DNA of 28,561 nt from Nemertoderma westbladi (taxonomy: Eukaryota > Xenacoelomorpha > Nemertodermatida > Nemertodermatidae): assembly GCA_032718475.1 (NCBI GenBank), contig JAUCBJ010006022.1, positions 1 to 28,561 on the forward strand. The letters run 5' to 3'. Both the position numbers and the translations under genes were made by a program. Shown here one piece after another: positions 19,283 through 28,561 of the stretch. Each line of letters opens with the position of its first letter. The first letter of the stretch is position 1. The notes beneath the pieces are model-generated. The model ran no database searches. It saw only the letters and a list, made by a program, of their open reading frames with translations, and was not told the DNA's origin.

Positions 19283-20161
19283 TTAAATAAGCATACTCTT
19301 TTCGAATGTGTTGTTTGTTGGTATCAATTCACATTCTTCCATTAGGTCTAAAAGTAAGTACCCATTTCTGTTAGAACTGGTGTTATAGGTATAACCCTTG
19401 ATGTCTTCTGGGCCAATTTGCGCATTCAGGTCACCAGCAATGACTTTAACATTGTGTCTCGGAATGTCCTTTATAAGTCCAGTCAGTTCTTCATAAAACT
19501 TGACTGCTTGTTCTGGCTCTGAGGCATTGGTTGGACTGTAGCAACATATAACTGTTGCCTTGGGATTCCCATCAAATGTTGCGATCAAAACCCTGGAATT
19601 TATAGATTCGATGTTGTTTAGGGTCTTAAGTGCAAATGGGCTTAGCAGAATTCCTACTCCACCAATTGATGCATTGGCCGAGTTTCTTACTGCTGAGCTT
19701 GTTACTAACATCCAGCCATTTCCAATGTCATTGTACTTCATGGCAGTGTCTTCATGACAAATCCGATGTTCTTGGATGCAGATGATGTCGATGTTATATT
19801 CCATTGCCAGAGCGACCATGTCACCCTGTTTGCTCTGTGCTTTCAGCGTGCGTGCGTTCATTGTAGCAATCTTTAGTGTCTTTTTACATTTCAACAGGTT
19901 GGTTCTTCTTTCTTCTCTGTCTTCTTTATCGACCCCAGCCTGGTGTACCACTGAGGGACGCGGTCCTTGATGACCCGGGCGATGACCGAGCCGGTATTTC
20001 TCCTGGAGGGTTCTCATACTCATATCTTTCAGTTGGGGAGTAAACCGCTTGTGGTCGCAACTCCTACAAGCGTCTTCGCAGTAGGTCGCCGTTGGTTGAT
20101 TACCTTCCGCTGACCTTGTCAGCATGTCTAGCCGCTGGTTGATTACCTTCCGCCTATCCAT
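19283..20161 (-). pseudogene. RTE-like LINE endonuclease, copy B (292-residue frame)
   Basis: The frame starts at ATG 20161. Residues 1-95 are basic and lack a known domain. From about residue 95 the apurinic-type (APE) endonuclease domain begins: LKIATMNARTL (Asn), IDIICIQEHRI (Glu), GNGWMLVTSSA, GGVGILLSP, VICCYSPTNAS and VIAGDLNAQIG (Asp and Asn). NRNGYLLLDLMEECELIPTN follows. The frame stops at 19283, before the last endonuclease blocks and the RT. In a full element this enzyme nicks the target DNA. It is the longest unbroken LINE frame in the window, so copy B is younger than copy A. A truncated, non-autonomous piece. Confidence 0.9.
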
Positions 20162-20530
20162 GGCCTACAGCCCTGCTGCTGTAGGGGTCCTTTTGTTACA
20201 CCCTGAACCAAGTGTGCCTCCTGGTTTAGGTTACCTAACACTGGTAGAGGAGCACCCAGTATAGACAGGGCGGGGCTTGTATCATCTCTAATGCAGATGC
20301 GTATCAAGCCTTTGCCTTAAATGGTGCCCTAGGCAATGAGCCCTCAATGATTTATTGAGTTGACGGGGCTTACCAACATATTCTTGATCAACTAAGTTGA
20401 TTAGGCTACTGTGCTGATTGGGGGGACCTACTGGGTTGACATCTACAGGTGGTATCACATCACTGCCATTGTGGTAGCAGGATCTAGGATCCTGTGACCA
20501 GGGCGCTGACCTGATATAGGTTAATTACCA
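20162..20530 (-). promoter_or_regulatory. Probable 5' untranslated region of RTE copy B
   Basis: No frame on either strand. It lies directly upstream of the copy B start. A small hairpin CCTACAG…CTGTAGG sits just before the ATG (about 20166-20187). The GC content is higher than in the surroundings, as in other LINE 5' regions. No promoter motif was identified. Confidence 0.45.
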
Positions 20531-20574
20531 AATGTATAGGAATATTAGGAAACAGAAGTTTAGTTCAGTTTATC

Positions 20575-21533
20575 TATAGTTTGTCTATAGTTTGTACAAC
20601 TTGTATTCCATTTGCTGCTAAATGTTTCCCTCCGAGTTTCCAGATCGTGCTCAATGGTGACAAACTTCCATGGGTAAAGGAAATGAAACATCTCGGCAAT
20701 ATGTTTCACTACTCGAACAAGTTTGATAGAGATCTCTGTCTTAAACGGGGAAGTTTTATCGCGAAGATGAATTGTCTCCGCCAAGAATTATCTTTTGCAC
20801 ACACAGCCACTCAGGCAGATTTGCATAGAGTTTATACAAATAGTTTCTACGGAAACGGATTATGGGACATCTGGTCGGATGCTTGTGTGCGGCTGGTAAC
20901 TGCTTGGAACAAGAATTTGAGAACTACCTTGCATCTCCCATATAATACACACAGGTACATCGTTGGAACATCTGAATCACTTCCAGCATCCGTTTGCCAT
21001 GCTGTGTTCGAGATTTGTATGATTTGCAAAACGACTGTTGTCGTCCAGTATGAATAAGCCATCGTTATTCTTCCTTGCGAATCTATGCCTATTCGATTGT
21101 AGAACTGTTTCCGGTAGGAGCCTATACAATATTGCTGCAAAGGTCAACGTAAACGTGAAGGATCTTAACACGAACATGTTTAAAGGTCTACGATGGTTTT
21201 GGAATCCTAGCGGATCAGATATAGCTACTGTAAGGTTGTAAGAGAATTAGTTTAGTGTCGCTATAACCTGTGTATACCGGGCTTCATATATGAAGCCTGC
21301 TATAATGAAGCTGCACTATATATTCAAGTTTGTTTGTACGTCATAATTCCCTTAACTTATATTATATTGTGCTATATATATGTATATTTTTTTTGTTCTT
21401 CTTCCTTGGTACATTACATTATATTTACTACTAATGTACGTATGACAATGTGTATTTTTCTTTTCTATATTTTCTTTCCGTATCGGTGTTATATTCGTTT
21501 GATCGTATGCACGAATAATAATAATAATAATAA
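20575..21533 (+). pseudogene. LINE 3' fragment with (AAT)n tail
   Basis: 20600-21057 encodes the post-RT region: VLNGDKLPWVKEMKHLGNMF, FIAKMNCLRQELSFAHTATQ, YGNGLWDIWSDACVRLVTAW and LHLPYNTHRYIVG. After a frame change near 21050 it reads KPSLFFLANLCLFDCRTVSG and ends at a stop at 21239. An AT-rich UTR and a pure (AAT)n tail at 21514-21533 follow. The protein is clearly related to the fragment at 14713-15483 (shared FLANLxxFDCRxVSG), so the two are copies of one LINE family of different age. RT proper is missing (5'-truncated). Confidence 0.9.
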
Positions 21534-21534
21534 G

Positions 21535-21563
21535 AGAATGGAATGGAATGGAATAGCTGGAAT
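21535..21563 (+). repeat. Short (GGAAT)n-like run
   Basis: GAATGGAATGGAATGGAATAG and one more GGAATGG directly after the LINE tail. Very short; probably slippage. Confidence 0.7.
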
Positions 21564-21905
21564 GGTTTATAATAGGGAGTGGCTATGAATTATGATGTGG
21601 TGTTGGCCAAGAAGAGGGATGTGCGGACTGCTTGGCCTATACTCTTTTTATTGTATATATTATAATATTCTATATATTGTATTTATGGTATATTTGTAAG
21701 CATAAAATTATAAATATGTATTAATTTTAAATATTATTTATATTTAAGAAATATATCTTCCTACAATAATTTATTGTATTTATAATATTTATATGAATAT
21801 ATACAACTATAAAAACTGTAGAACCTCCCCGGATTGACAATAAGTCAGATGTGAATAAATGACATCATTGTAACGGGATTTAAAAGTTAGTAATGTGGTT
21901 AAGAT
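21564..21905. other. Very AT-rich spacer
   Basis: Mostly TATAT/TTTAT sequence. No frame or repeat recognised. Confidence 0.6.
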
Positions 21906-21909
21906 ATCT

Positions 21910-22513
21910 TTATAGAAGTAAAAGTGTCTGAGTCTGTACTCCCAGATATTCCCATTGGTGATATCTCCTTTGCAGAAGTGAAGGCTGCTGCAAAGAGCAT
22001 TAAGATCAATCGTGTCAGTGGAGTAGATGGTGTTCCCCTTGAGGTCTTTAATTTCATTTTCAATTTCAATCCGGGATAGGCCCGGGCCTTTAATTTCGGA
22101 AGTTCACCTTTCGATATCGTTATATATTGCAAAAAACCCAACACCAAAGGTCACCATAAAATGTTTAAGGTTGATCAGTATTTATTCATGAATGTGGGTG
22201 ATATGATAGGCCTAATGATAATATGCCGTAGCCGTGGGGTGTTGGGGTGCAGCCAGTAGTGGTCAGCTGTATCAAAGCTAGTATAGATTTCCACTGGTGC
22301 ATCTAAAATATCTGAGTGTTTAAAGTGTTTCATCTATCCCATCATAGTAGACATGTACCGAACAACAAGAGTCCCACAAGAAATGAAAACAAATAAGTTG
22401 GTGCCAGTTCCCAAGAAGGGCAACCTAACACTCTTTTTTTATTTTCGGGTAACCTCATTGATCTCGATTGCTGCAAAGCTATACAATAGAATTCTTTTAA
22501 ATTGCATCAGGGA
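21910..22513 (+). pseudogene. RTE-like LINE RT fragments split by an insert
   Basis: 21955-22056 reads ISFAEVKAAAKSIKINRVSG and VDGVPLEVFN, the first RT block of RTE elements. 22350-22513 reads MYRTTRVPQEMKTNKLVPVP, KKGNLTL and SLISIAAKLYNRILLNCIRD, the next block. Between them, about 22060-22345 is foreign sequence replacing roughly 15 expected residues. The RTE homology stops at about 22513. May belong to the same family as the endonuclease copies on the minus strand, but no overlap allows a test. Confidence 0.82.
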
Positions 22514-23028
22514 TCGGGGATCGGGATTTATAACTGGTGTCATCGTGATCAGCGACCTTAAAAACCCGTATACTTTCAGAATTATCAAAGCAAACACAAA
22601 TCGTTTTGTTTGACATTTTTTAATTGTACTTTTCGTCCTGGGAGACCAATATAGCACCAAAAATGAAAATATTTATAACTAGTTTCACCGTGATCAGCGA
22701 CCTCGAAAACCCTTATACCATCAAAATTTTAATTTTTGACCAACAACAAAAAATTTCTAAAATGACACCCCCACCCACCCATTAGGTTGTAAAAGCCCGG
22801 GCCAAATAGGGTTAAACTTGAGATATTTTAATAAAATTGCATCAAAATTTATACAATTTATAAAAAAACCAACCTGCACAAAAAGCGCCATATTTTTCGA
22901 ACATGAGGTTTTACGAAGCTATCCATATTCAGTTTTCATAGTAAAAGATCACAGATCATTGTGTGCAGAATAGTAGTTTTATAAGTAAAAAAAAATTGGG
23001 GCAGCAGTGGTCCCCTTAACGCGGACCC

Positions 23029-23054
23029 ATGGGGGGTCAAGATGACCCCCCCAT
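23029..23054. repeat. G/C foldback, ATGGGGGGTCA…TGACCCCCCCAT
   Basis: Inverted repeat around the loop AGA, with one extra C in the right arm. The same module (G-run, TCA, three-base loop, TGA, C-run) occurs at 24816-24867. Confidence 0.8.
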
Positions 23055-23340
23055 AGATTTTTTGTTATAATTCTGAAACAAAAGGCAGTTGGGAATCTGA
23101 AATTTTATTACTTTTCCTAAAAATCTATTGTCTTCCTAGTAGTGAAAACCGTTTTTAAAAATATTGGGTAGTTTTCGAGTCATAGCACCATTTTTTAACC
23201 CTACTTTTGGCACTTTTTTGAGACGTTTTTTGAAAATTACATTACATGAAATATCATTTGTAACATCTCTATTTTTGATTTACACCGGTTTTTTGGTGTT
23301 AGCAATTAGATGGAATTCATATAAATTAATTTAGAAATTT

Positions 23341-24100
23341 CAAACTTGTTTTTTTTTCGCCGGGTGCCAAATTTTGGTGCCAGCACCAAATTTTGAAATG
23401 TTAATTTTGGTAAATTGATTGTTTGAACTTTTTTTCACGCAATGGGGGGTTTTTAGGGTTCTGGTTTCGTTGGAATATATACGAGTTGCACCAAGCGTAT
23501 CAAACTTGTATTTTTCGGTGCTGTGCGCAAATTTTGGTGCTAGCACGAAATTTTGGAAATCTATTCAATAGATAAAATTGCTTGTGACAATTTATTTCTT
23601 GCGTTTTAGAGGTTTATGGCTGCTCCGAATTCAATGGAATATATAATTATCGAACCAGACATCTCAAACTTGTATTTTTCGGAAGTGGGTGCAAAATGTG
23701 GTGCTAGCACCAAATTTTGAAAAACATCAAATATATCAATTGATTGTGTGAACTTGTTTCTTGCATTATACGGGTTTGTGAGGGTTCTGAATTGAATTGA
23801 ATCAGTAAAAATTTCATAAGAGTTTTCAAACTTGTATTTTTCGCAGGTGGGTGAAAATTGTTGTGCCAGCATCAAATTTTTGAAAATAAGCAAATTTATC
23901 AGTAGATAGTATCATCTTGTTTCTTGCGTTATACGGGTTTATGGGGGTCCTGAATCCGATGGAATCAATAAAAACAGCACTGGACATCGCAAACTTGTAC
24001 TTTTTAGTGATGGGTACGAAATTTGGTGCTAGCACCAAAATTTGCCATATTTCGCCGAAAAATACTAGTAGCAATGATCTGGCATATTAGAAATGTATTC
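23341..24100 (+). repeat. About 162-bp tandem repeat, five diverged units
   Basis: The anchor CAAACTTGTATTTTTCG begins units at 23341, 23501, 23665, 23827 and 23990, spacing 160-164. Each unit has TTTTGGTGCTAGCACCAAATTTTG (a palindrome-like core; here split, GGTGC…GCACC) about 30 bases on, then TTTCTTGCG and GGGTTTATGGGGGT. Units differ greatly, so the array is old. Confidence 0.9.
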
Positions 24101-24371
24101 CATTAGAATCAGCGCCCTAGAAACCCAAACCTGAAAATGTGAATTTATAGCATCGTATAAGTGAATTAAAAATGTTATGTTCTAACTGAAAAGTGCTGGT
24201 TTCTTGTATTTTTCATTTTTTTCCAACGCAGAGAGGACTAAAAAAACAGCCATTTATTGTAATCAGATCATTTTTAAATATTTTCCAATGGATTTTACGC
24301 CCCAGAAAACCTGCATTGAAAAACAATTATCCGAAAAATGTAACTTTCAAATTTTGAGAAAATTGTGCACT

Positions 24372-24685
24372 ACTTGTTAGCAAGTCGTAGGACTTGATTA
24401 CTGTAAGAATTGTTGGCTGACTGGCTGGCTGGCTGACTGACTGATCTACAGCCAAAACTACTCTAACGATTTTATGAAATTTTCACAGTGGCTAGATACC
24501 GCGATTCTAAGGTCCCTGATATGTTCCGATATTTCGTCCATGAGCCATAGGCTCGAAAAATAGACATAAACGAAAAAACGCCATTGGCGCAATGGTAAAA
24601 TAACACCAATGACAGCTTGTTGATGGAATTTACATTTGATTGATGACTTCCGATTTGCTTAACGGCGTCTTGACGCCGTCTCTAG
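24372..24685 (+). mobile_element. Candidate short non-autonomous Helitron
   Basis: The 3' end fits Helitron structure: hairpin ACGGCGTC-TT-GACGCCGT at 24662-24679, two bases, then CTAG at 24682-24685, followed by a T. The interior contains a CTGG/CTGA tetranucleotide run (24413-24443) and AAAACTACTCTAACGATTTT, a phrase typical of invertebrate Helitron-like repeats in my memory. A small hairpin CAAGTC-GTAG-GACTTG lies near 24382-24397. No Rep/helicase is encoded. The 5' end is uncertain. Confidence 0.5.
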
Positions 24686-24815
24686 TAATTTTGGTGCAGC
24701 AATATAAACTCCCCAGAATGCTTTTCGGTCGGATCCAGAGAAGTGCAACCTACGTACAAACAAAAAATCAGACGTTTTCGTTAAAATTTGTAGATTTTAG
24801 TGGAAGGGCGGGAGC

Positions 24816-24867
24816 GGGGGGGGTGGGGGGGGGGGGGGGGTCAATATGACCCACCCCCCCCCCCCCC
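24816..24867. repeat. Long G-run/C-run foldback
   Basis: About 16 G, TCA, loop ATA, TGA, CCCA and about 14 C. Could form a stem or a quadruplex on one strand. Run lengths may be inaccurate. Confidence 0.85.
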
Positions 24868-24869
24868 GG

Positions 24870-25240
24870 TATTTGTACAACATTTTATAGCCCGGTACTA
24901 ATTAAGGTTCAATTATTTAGGACAACAGAAAAAAAATTCAATCATTAATTAAATATAAATTAAGTGTGCAAATACAACAGTGAATGATAAACCACCACAA
25001 GTACACCATGCATATTTGAACGAAGGCGTTTTTTTTAACACAATTTTCGCAATAAAGTTAGTTTTTCAAGATTAACGAACTTCTGCAACCCCTCCTCCAT
25101 ATGTGTAACTCTGTATATTAGGGTGGAAACATAGAAAACAGTACAGGGATCATTTTGATAAACACACAGGGATTGGAGGATGGAGGGATCCGAAATCCAA
25201 TCCTTTTTGGAGGCCAAAAAGAAATTGGTTTCTGGTTCGT
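24870..25240. other. Unassigned AT-rich stretch
   Basis: No gene, tandem array or known element recognised. The open frame 25035-25217 on the minus strand matches nothing. Confidence 0.5.
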
Positions 25241-25245
25241 AGTAA

Positions 25246-25690
25246 TAGTTTATTTATTTATTTCAACGCAACACTAATACAATATAAGTATTATGGTTGG
25301 AGATACGGTAAATTGTTAATTATACAGTATACGTCACCAATATTGATTTCACCATTAATAACGACTATGGACAGTATGATACATGACATGTTCCACAGAT
25401 CTAGTAAACCACACAAACCACTGGTTTACGGGGCGACGACAACGTACTGCAATGGTGTTTATGTTCTACAACATGGATTAACAAGCCATATACTGTATAA
25501 CAATATATACCTACAGATATTAATAAACAGCACTAGAGAATAATGCTACTGCGCTACAATAATGGTACTGCGCTTTATTCCTAAAACCCTTTTAATGAAT
25601 CCCAAATGGACACGTTCGGCAGCCGGTGCCATGTGAAACCCCCACACCTCTGATCCGTACATAAGTAGTAATAGTAATATTATTATTATA
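25246..25690 (-). pseudogene. LINE 3' fragment (post-RT region and tail)
   Basis: The minus strand from about 25670 reads LLMYGSEVWGFHMAPAAERV and HLGFIKRVLGIKRST, the well-known post-RT segment (YGSEVWG … ERVHxxFxKRxLG). A stop follows, then INICRYILLYSIWL. The 3' end closes with AAATAAATAAATA (seen as TATTTATTTATTT at 25251-25263). It is 5'-truncated. It is a different LINE family from those with (AAT)n tails. Confidence 0.82.
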
Positions 25691-26125
25691 AGTAATAGTA
25701 GTAACTGAACGGTTATGCGACCAGTACAGCCTATAATCAGAAAGTGATCAGATCTAATTATACGATTTGTTTCGTAAGTTTATACAATGGAAACCTACTA
25801 CACACACACACACGTTAAACATTATTCTTAAGAACTTTCACCCAATTCTAAGACGTTGAAAATACATCAGCCAATAACAATTGATCTCCTATTGATATTT
25901 TAGTTGCCAAGCGACGACGGTTGGCAATGAATCACCCATTTTATTGTAGATAGAAACAGTATGTATGGAGATTACAGACAATATTCCTAAAACATTTTTT
26001 GCTCATTAACCTAAGTATTGCCTGTTCACGGCCATGGGAGTGATCTATCCCTTACATCTAATCATATTAAAAACTTATTTTATATTTAAAATATGAATAA
26101 ATATTGCAACCTACCGTATATAATG
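25691..26125. other. Spacer with simple repeats
   Basis: Trinucleotide-like TAGTAATAG/ATTATT at 25660-25705 and a short (CA)n at 25800-25813. No gene recognised. It may include the promoter and 5' UTR of the gene to the right, but no clear core promoter is seen. Confidence 0.45.
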
Positions 26126-26225
26126 CTTGGGAGGTGTTTTCTGGCAGATTTCTGAGGTGTTTCTTGTATGGTTCAAGCTCAAGGATTGGGGATTTTTAAA
26201 TATAATTAGTGCACTAATAGGCATA

Positions 26226-28508
26226 ATGACTGAATGCAATACTCCTGATATTGTTCAAGATTGCACTGTGCAATTCCGTGGAACCAATCCGCAATGTACC
26301 ACATTGCAAGAAGATAACAATAACACTAATAATATACGAAACAACGAAAGAAAACAATCATTTATGTCTCGTTTATGGTCGACTTTGGAGACAATGTTCC
26401 ATGTGACGGAAGCAACTTCTAGCAGACTACAGATTCCTCGACTTTTGGACGCGCTGTTGGTACACAATGTAATCCGATTGGTTTCGCACAGCAGCGGATG
26501 TCCACTCAGAGTGAAAGATGTGAGTTTTGGATCGGATGAATATGAATTTATTCAACCAAATCCCACCCTAATCCCACCTCAATCCCACACCAATCCCAAC
26601 CCTATCCCACCCCAATCCCACCTCAATCCCACTCCAATCCCACACCAACGCCAACCCTATCCAACACCAATCCCACCTCAATCCCACACCAATCCCAACC
26701 CTATCCCACCTCAATCCCACTCCAATAACACACCATTCCCAACCCTATCCCACCCAATTCCCAACCAAATCCCACCCCAATCCCACCCAATCCCACCCCA
26801 ATCCCACCCTAATCCCACCACAATCCCACCCTATTTCCACCCCAATCCCAATTCCACCCCAATCCTAACCCCAATTCAACCCAAATCCCACCCCCAATCC
26901 CTCCCCAATCCCACCCCCAATCCCACCCCAATCCCAACCAATCCCTCCCCAATCTCAAGTTTACTACTGTCATTCCTCGGCTTGGAGCCTTGAGAATTCC
27001 TTCCAGCGTTAAATTACATAATTTTTGTAAAGAGCAGTTTACACTCTACAGGTCCCACGACAGAAAATTATTACAAGTTCAGTTCCGTATTTAGTTTCCT
27101 TGTAAAGAACCTGTTTATAGAGCTATAAACTCTATATTGATTCCCTATTTAATGTCCAGCTTATGCGACATGATGTAATTTCTGCTGTTAGTAATGTTGA
27201 AAATGTGGAAAAAATTATATCATAAAATGTTTTAAATTATTGTGTGCTGTAAAGTACACTAGTAGGATTAGTTGGTTAATTAAAGTTACCTACACTGAAA
27301 TTCTGTTTAGGATAAAACAGTCGATGCACTGGGAGATCTGGAAACCCAGGACGCGTCCAGTCTGTTTCGTGTAACCATGGATACTAGAAATCGCTGGGAG
27401 ATTTCTTTACAGACACTACATTGTTCGGCTGCGTACCTGGGTATTGATAAAGGTCGCATCTTGTTGAGGTAATATAGTAGAAGTGGATTCCGGAACCAAG
27501 TTCTATCAATTAATATTAGTACTAAATTTATCTATCTTGACTTGATTCATTGCATTTTTCATGATTTCTTTATGCCAAAATCCCCAACCTTTTGGTAAAA
27601 CCGTCTATCGATATTGACCTTGTCCATTAAATATAGTGCATCACTGCACTAGGAAATTCAGTGAAAAATATTAAAAGAAATTTACGATAATAATTTCAAT
27701 TAAAATTTATTTCATTATGTACCGTAATAACATAATTTTAATTCTTAAATAAGACATACATATAATTATCATTTTATATATTTTTCCAGATCGAAATGCG
27801 ACGAAATATGTCGATTTAGGTTTAGGTCGTCTCAACTCAATCGTCAGCTGGTTGTCATGGAAACAGTTCCCAACCAAAGGAATCCGAGTCGGCAATGCAT
27901 TCGAGTTCAGCGGAACGGATTTATTGTTAAAACCGAGTTGTCGAGATGGGATGACTCGATGGATGAGTTGAGTTCGTTCGAGGTTGAACTCGTGGGCCGC
28001 ATGGATGGAGAACAATCGGATAAATCGGGACTAACTGGGACAAACAGGATAAAGTTAAACAATGAAACTATAGTCTCCGCGGCGAATAATAATATCGGCA
28101 TAGTAAATAAGTCCAGTCGTCTGGATTCTACTGGAAGTCAGTTGGAGGGTGTCGGAGTAACCGAATGTGGAGTTTCAGACAATGAGAATCGCAATGAGAC
28201 CATGCGTCGAGAAATGAAACGACTATCATTTCGCCCGGGAGAAGTCATTGTAACAGATTCAGGAAGGTAAGGTCTTTCATTTATAATACAATAACCTCTT
28301 GTATTGTTACTAACCTAACCCATTAATCCTAATATAGGCCAATATAAACTGTGGAATTCATTAAGGCAAGGCAATTAATACGTCAGTTCTTTGTGATGGA
28401 TTTCGGTACTTTTGCAGTTTCCAGTTTCCGCCCCATATAAAAAAAAATAAAAAATTTTTTTTTTTTTACAATTTATCTTTGATTTACAGTGTGGCAAATA
28501 TCATCTAG
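26226..28508 (+). CDS. Predicted four-exon gene, 315 residues, function unknown
   Basis: Exons: 26226-26519, 27311-27468, 27790-28266 and 28490-28508. Borders are canonical: GTGAGT after exon 1, TTCTGTTTAG before exon 2, GTAATA after it, TTTTTCCAG before exon 3, GTAAGG after it, GATTTACAG before exon 4. The phases fit (0, 2, 2), and the joined length is exactly 948 bases including the TAG stop. The protein starts MTECNTPDIVQDC, has an Asn-rich linker, then RLQIPRLLDALLVHNVIRLV (helical) and RVTMDTRNRWEISLQTLHCS. Exon 3 gives basic CDEICRFRFRSSQLNRQLVV, then acidic and Ser/Asn-rich sequence, and ends FRPGEVIVTDSG. No signal peptide or clear membrane segment. I do not recognise the family. The ATG is the first in its frame, but an upstream exon is possible (an AG lies at 26202-26203). 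Confidence 0.68.
26553..26958 (+). repeat. C-rich intronic minisatellite, unit CAATCCCACCC
   Basis: About 35 units of 10-12 bases (CAATCCCACC with C/T changes and occasional CCAACCCTATC). It lies in intron 1, beginning 33 bases after the donor. The sense strand lacks stop codons here, so the exon 1 frame stays open to 26993 and would add Pro/Asn/Ser-rich residues if the intron were kept. Confidence 0.93.
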
Positions 28509-28561
28509 ACACCATGTAAGCATATTACAATACAATTTTTTGTTCTAGAACACTAGCTAAT

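Larger units (their letters stand above)
22514..24360. repeat. Satellite-like region with tandem and inverted repeats
   Basis: Made mostly of diverged units with the phrases GATCAGCGACCT…AAAACCC (22549, 22692, variant at 24108) and the opposite-strand form GGGTTTATGGGGGTCCTGAATC in the 162-bp array. Many T and A runs; no coding. The whole block follows the end of RTE RT homology. Confidence 0.75.

Noticed and set aside
21535-21563. GGAAT run as a pericentromeric satellite
   Set aside because: Only about four units; too short to mean anything.
26127-26225. Upstream extension of exon 1 (33 codons)
   Set aside because: The extension has no ATG, and a possible splice acceptor lies within it; kept only as a possible further exon.
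27707-28101. Minus-strand frames under exon 3
   Set aside because: Exon 3 on the plus strand has consistent splice sites and phase; the minus frames do not.

Overview
This is eukaryotic, animal-type DNA, most likely from an invertebrate. It is AT-rich, has introns with GT/AG borders, and is full of fragments of LINE, Ty3/Gypsy, Penelope-like and Helitron-like elements. Nothing bacterial was seen: no operons, no ribosome binding sites, no rRNA or tRNA. I cannot name the species. Only one gene looks like an ordinary host gene, the four-exon model at the right end. Almost everything else is mobile DNA in several nested layers.

Layout. 53-1760: a zinc-ribbon reading frame with possible introns (+ strand) facing a broken DDE integrase core (- strand). 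1760-2660: unassigned, AT-rich. About 2665-4790: a 5'-truncated, frameshifted LINE (+) whose coding region carries 18 in-frame copies of a 21-bp unit. 4834-6124: a Thr/Pro-rich frame built on a second 21-bp minisatellite. 6125-10634: a whole Ty3/Gypsy element with LTRs, tRNA-Trp-type primer site, gag, protease, RT, RNase H and integrase. It resembles the CsRn1 clade and has frame breaks. 10639-12338: the rest of a Penelope-like element (RT end, Cys linker, GIY-YIG nuclease), followed by a 39-bp perfect hairpin and a hammerhead-ribozyme-like fold. Removing the LTR element joins the Thr/Pro frame to the Penelope frame without a shift.

12690-17660: an old, heavily mutated Ty3/Gypsy of another lineage, with a LINE fragment (-) inserted at 14447-15528. 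17957-20530: two copies of an RTE-like LINE endonuclease (-), one of them fused to a different LINE at a 13-bp shared sequence. 20575-21533: another LINE 3' end (+) with an (AAT)n tail. 21910-22513: RTE-like RT remnants (+). 22514-24360: a satellite-like region with a ~162-bp tandem repeat and G/C foldbacks. 24372-24685: a short candidate Helitron. 25246-25690: a LINE 3' end (-). 26226-28508: the host-like gene, predicted at 315 residues, with a CAATCCCACC minisatellite in intron 1.

How it fits together. The window records successive insertions: LINE into old Gypsy, young Gypsy into the Penelope/Thr-Pro locus, and satellite-like DNA into RTE remnants. The young Gypsy LTRs match apart from one 7-bp indel, yet its pol is frameshifted. 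Either the copy moved with help from an intact relative or some single-base indels are sequencing errors. All homology statements rest on motifs recognised by eye; no search was run.
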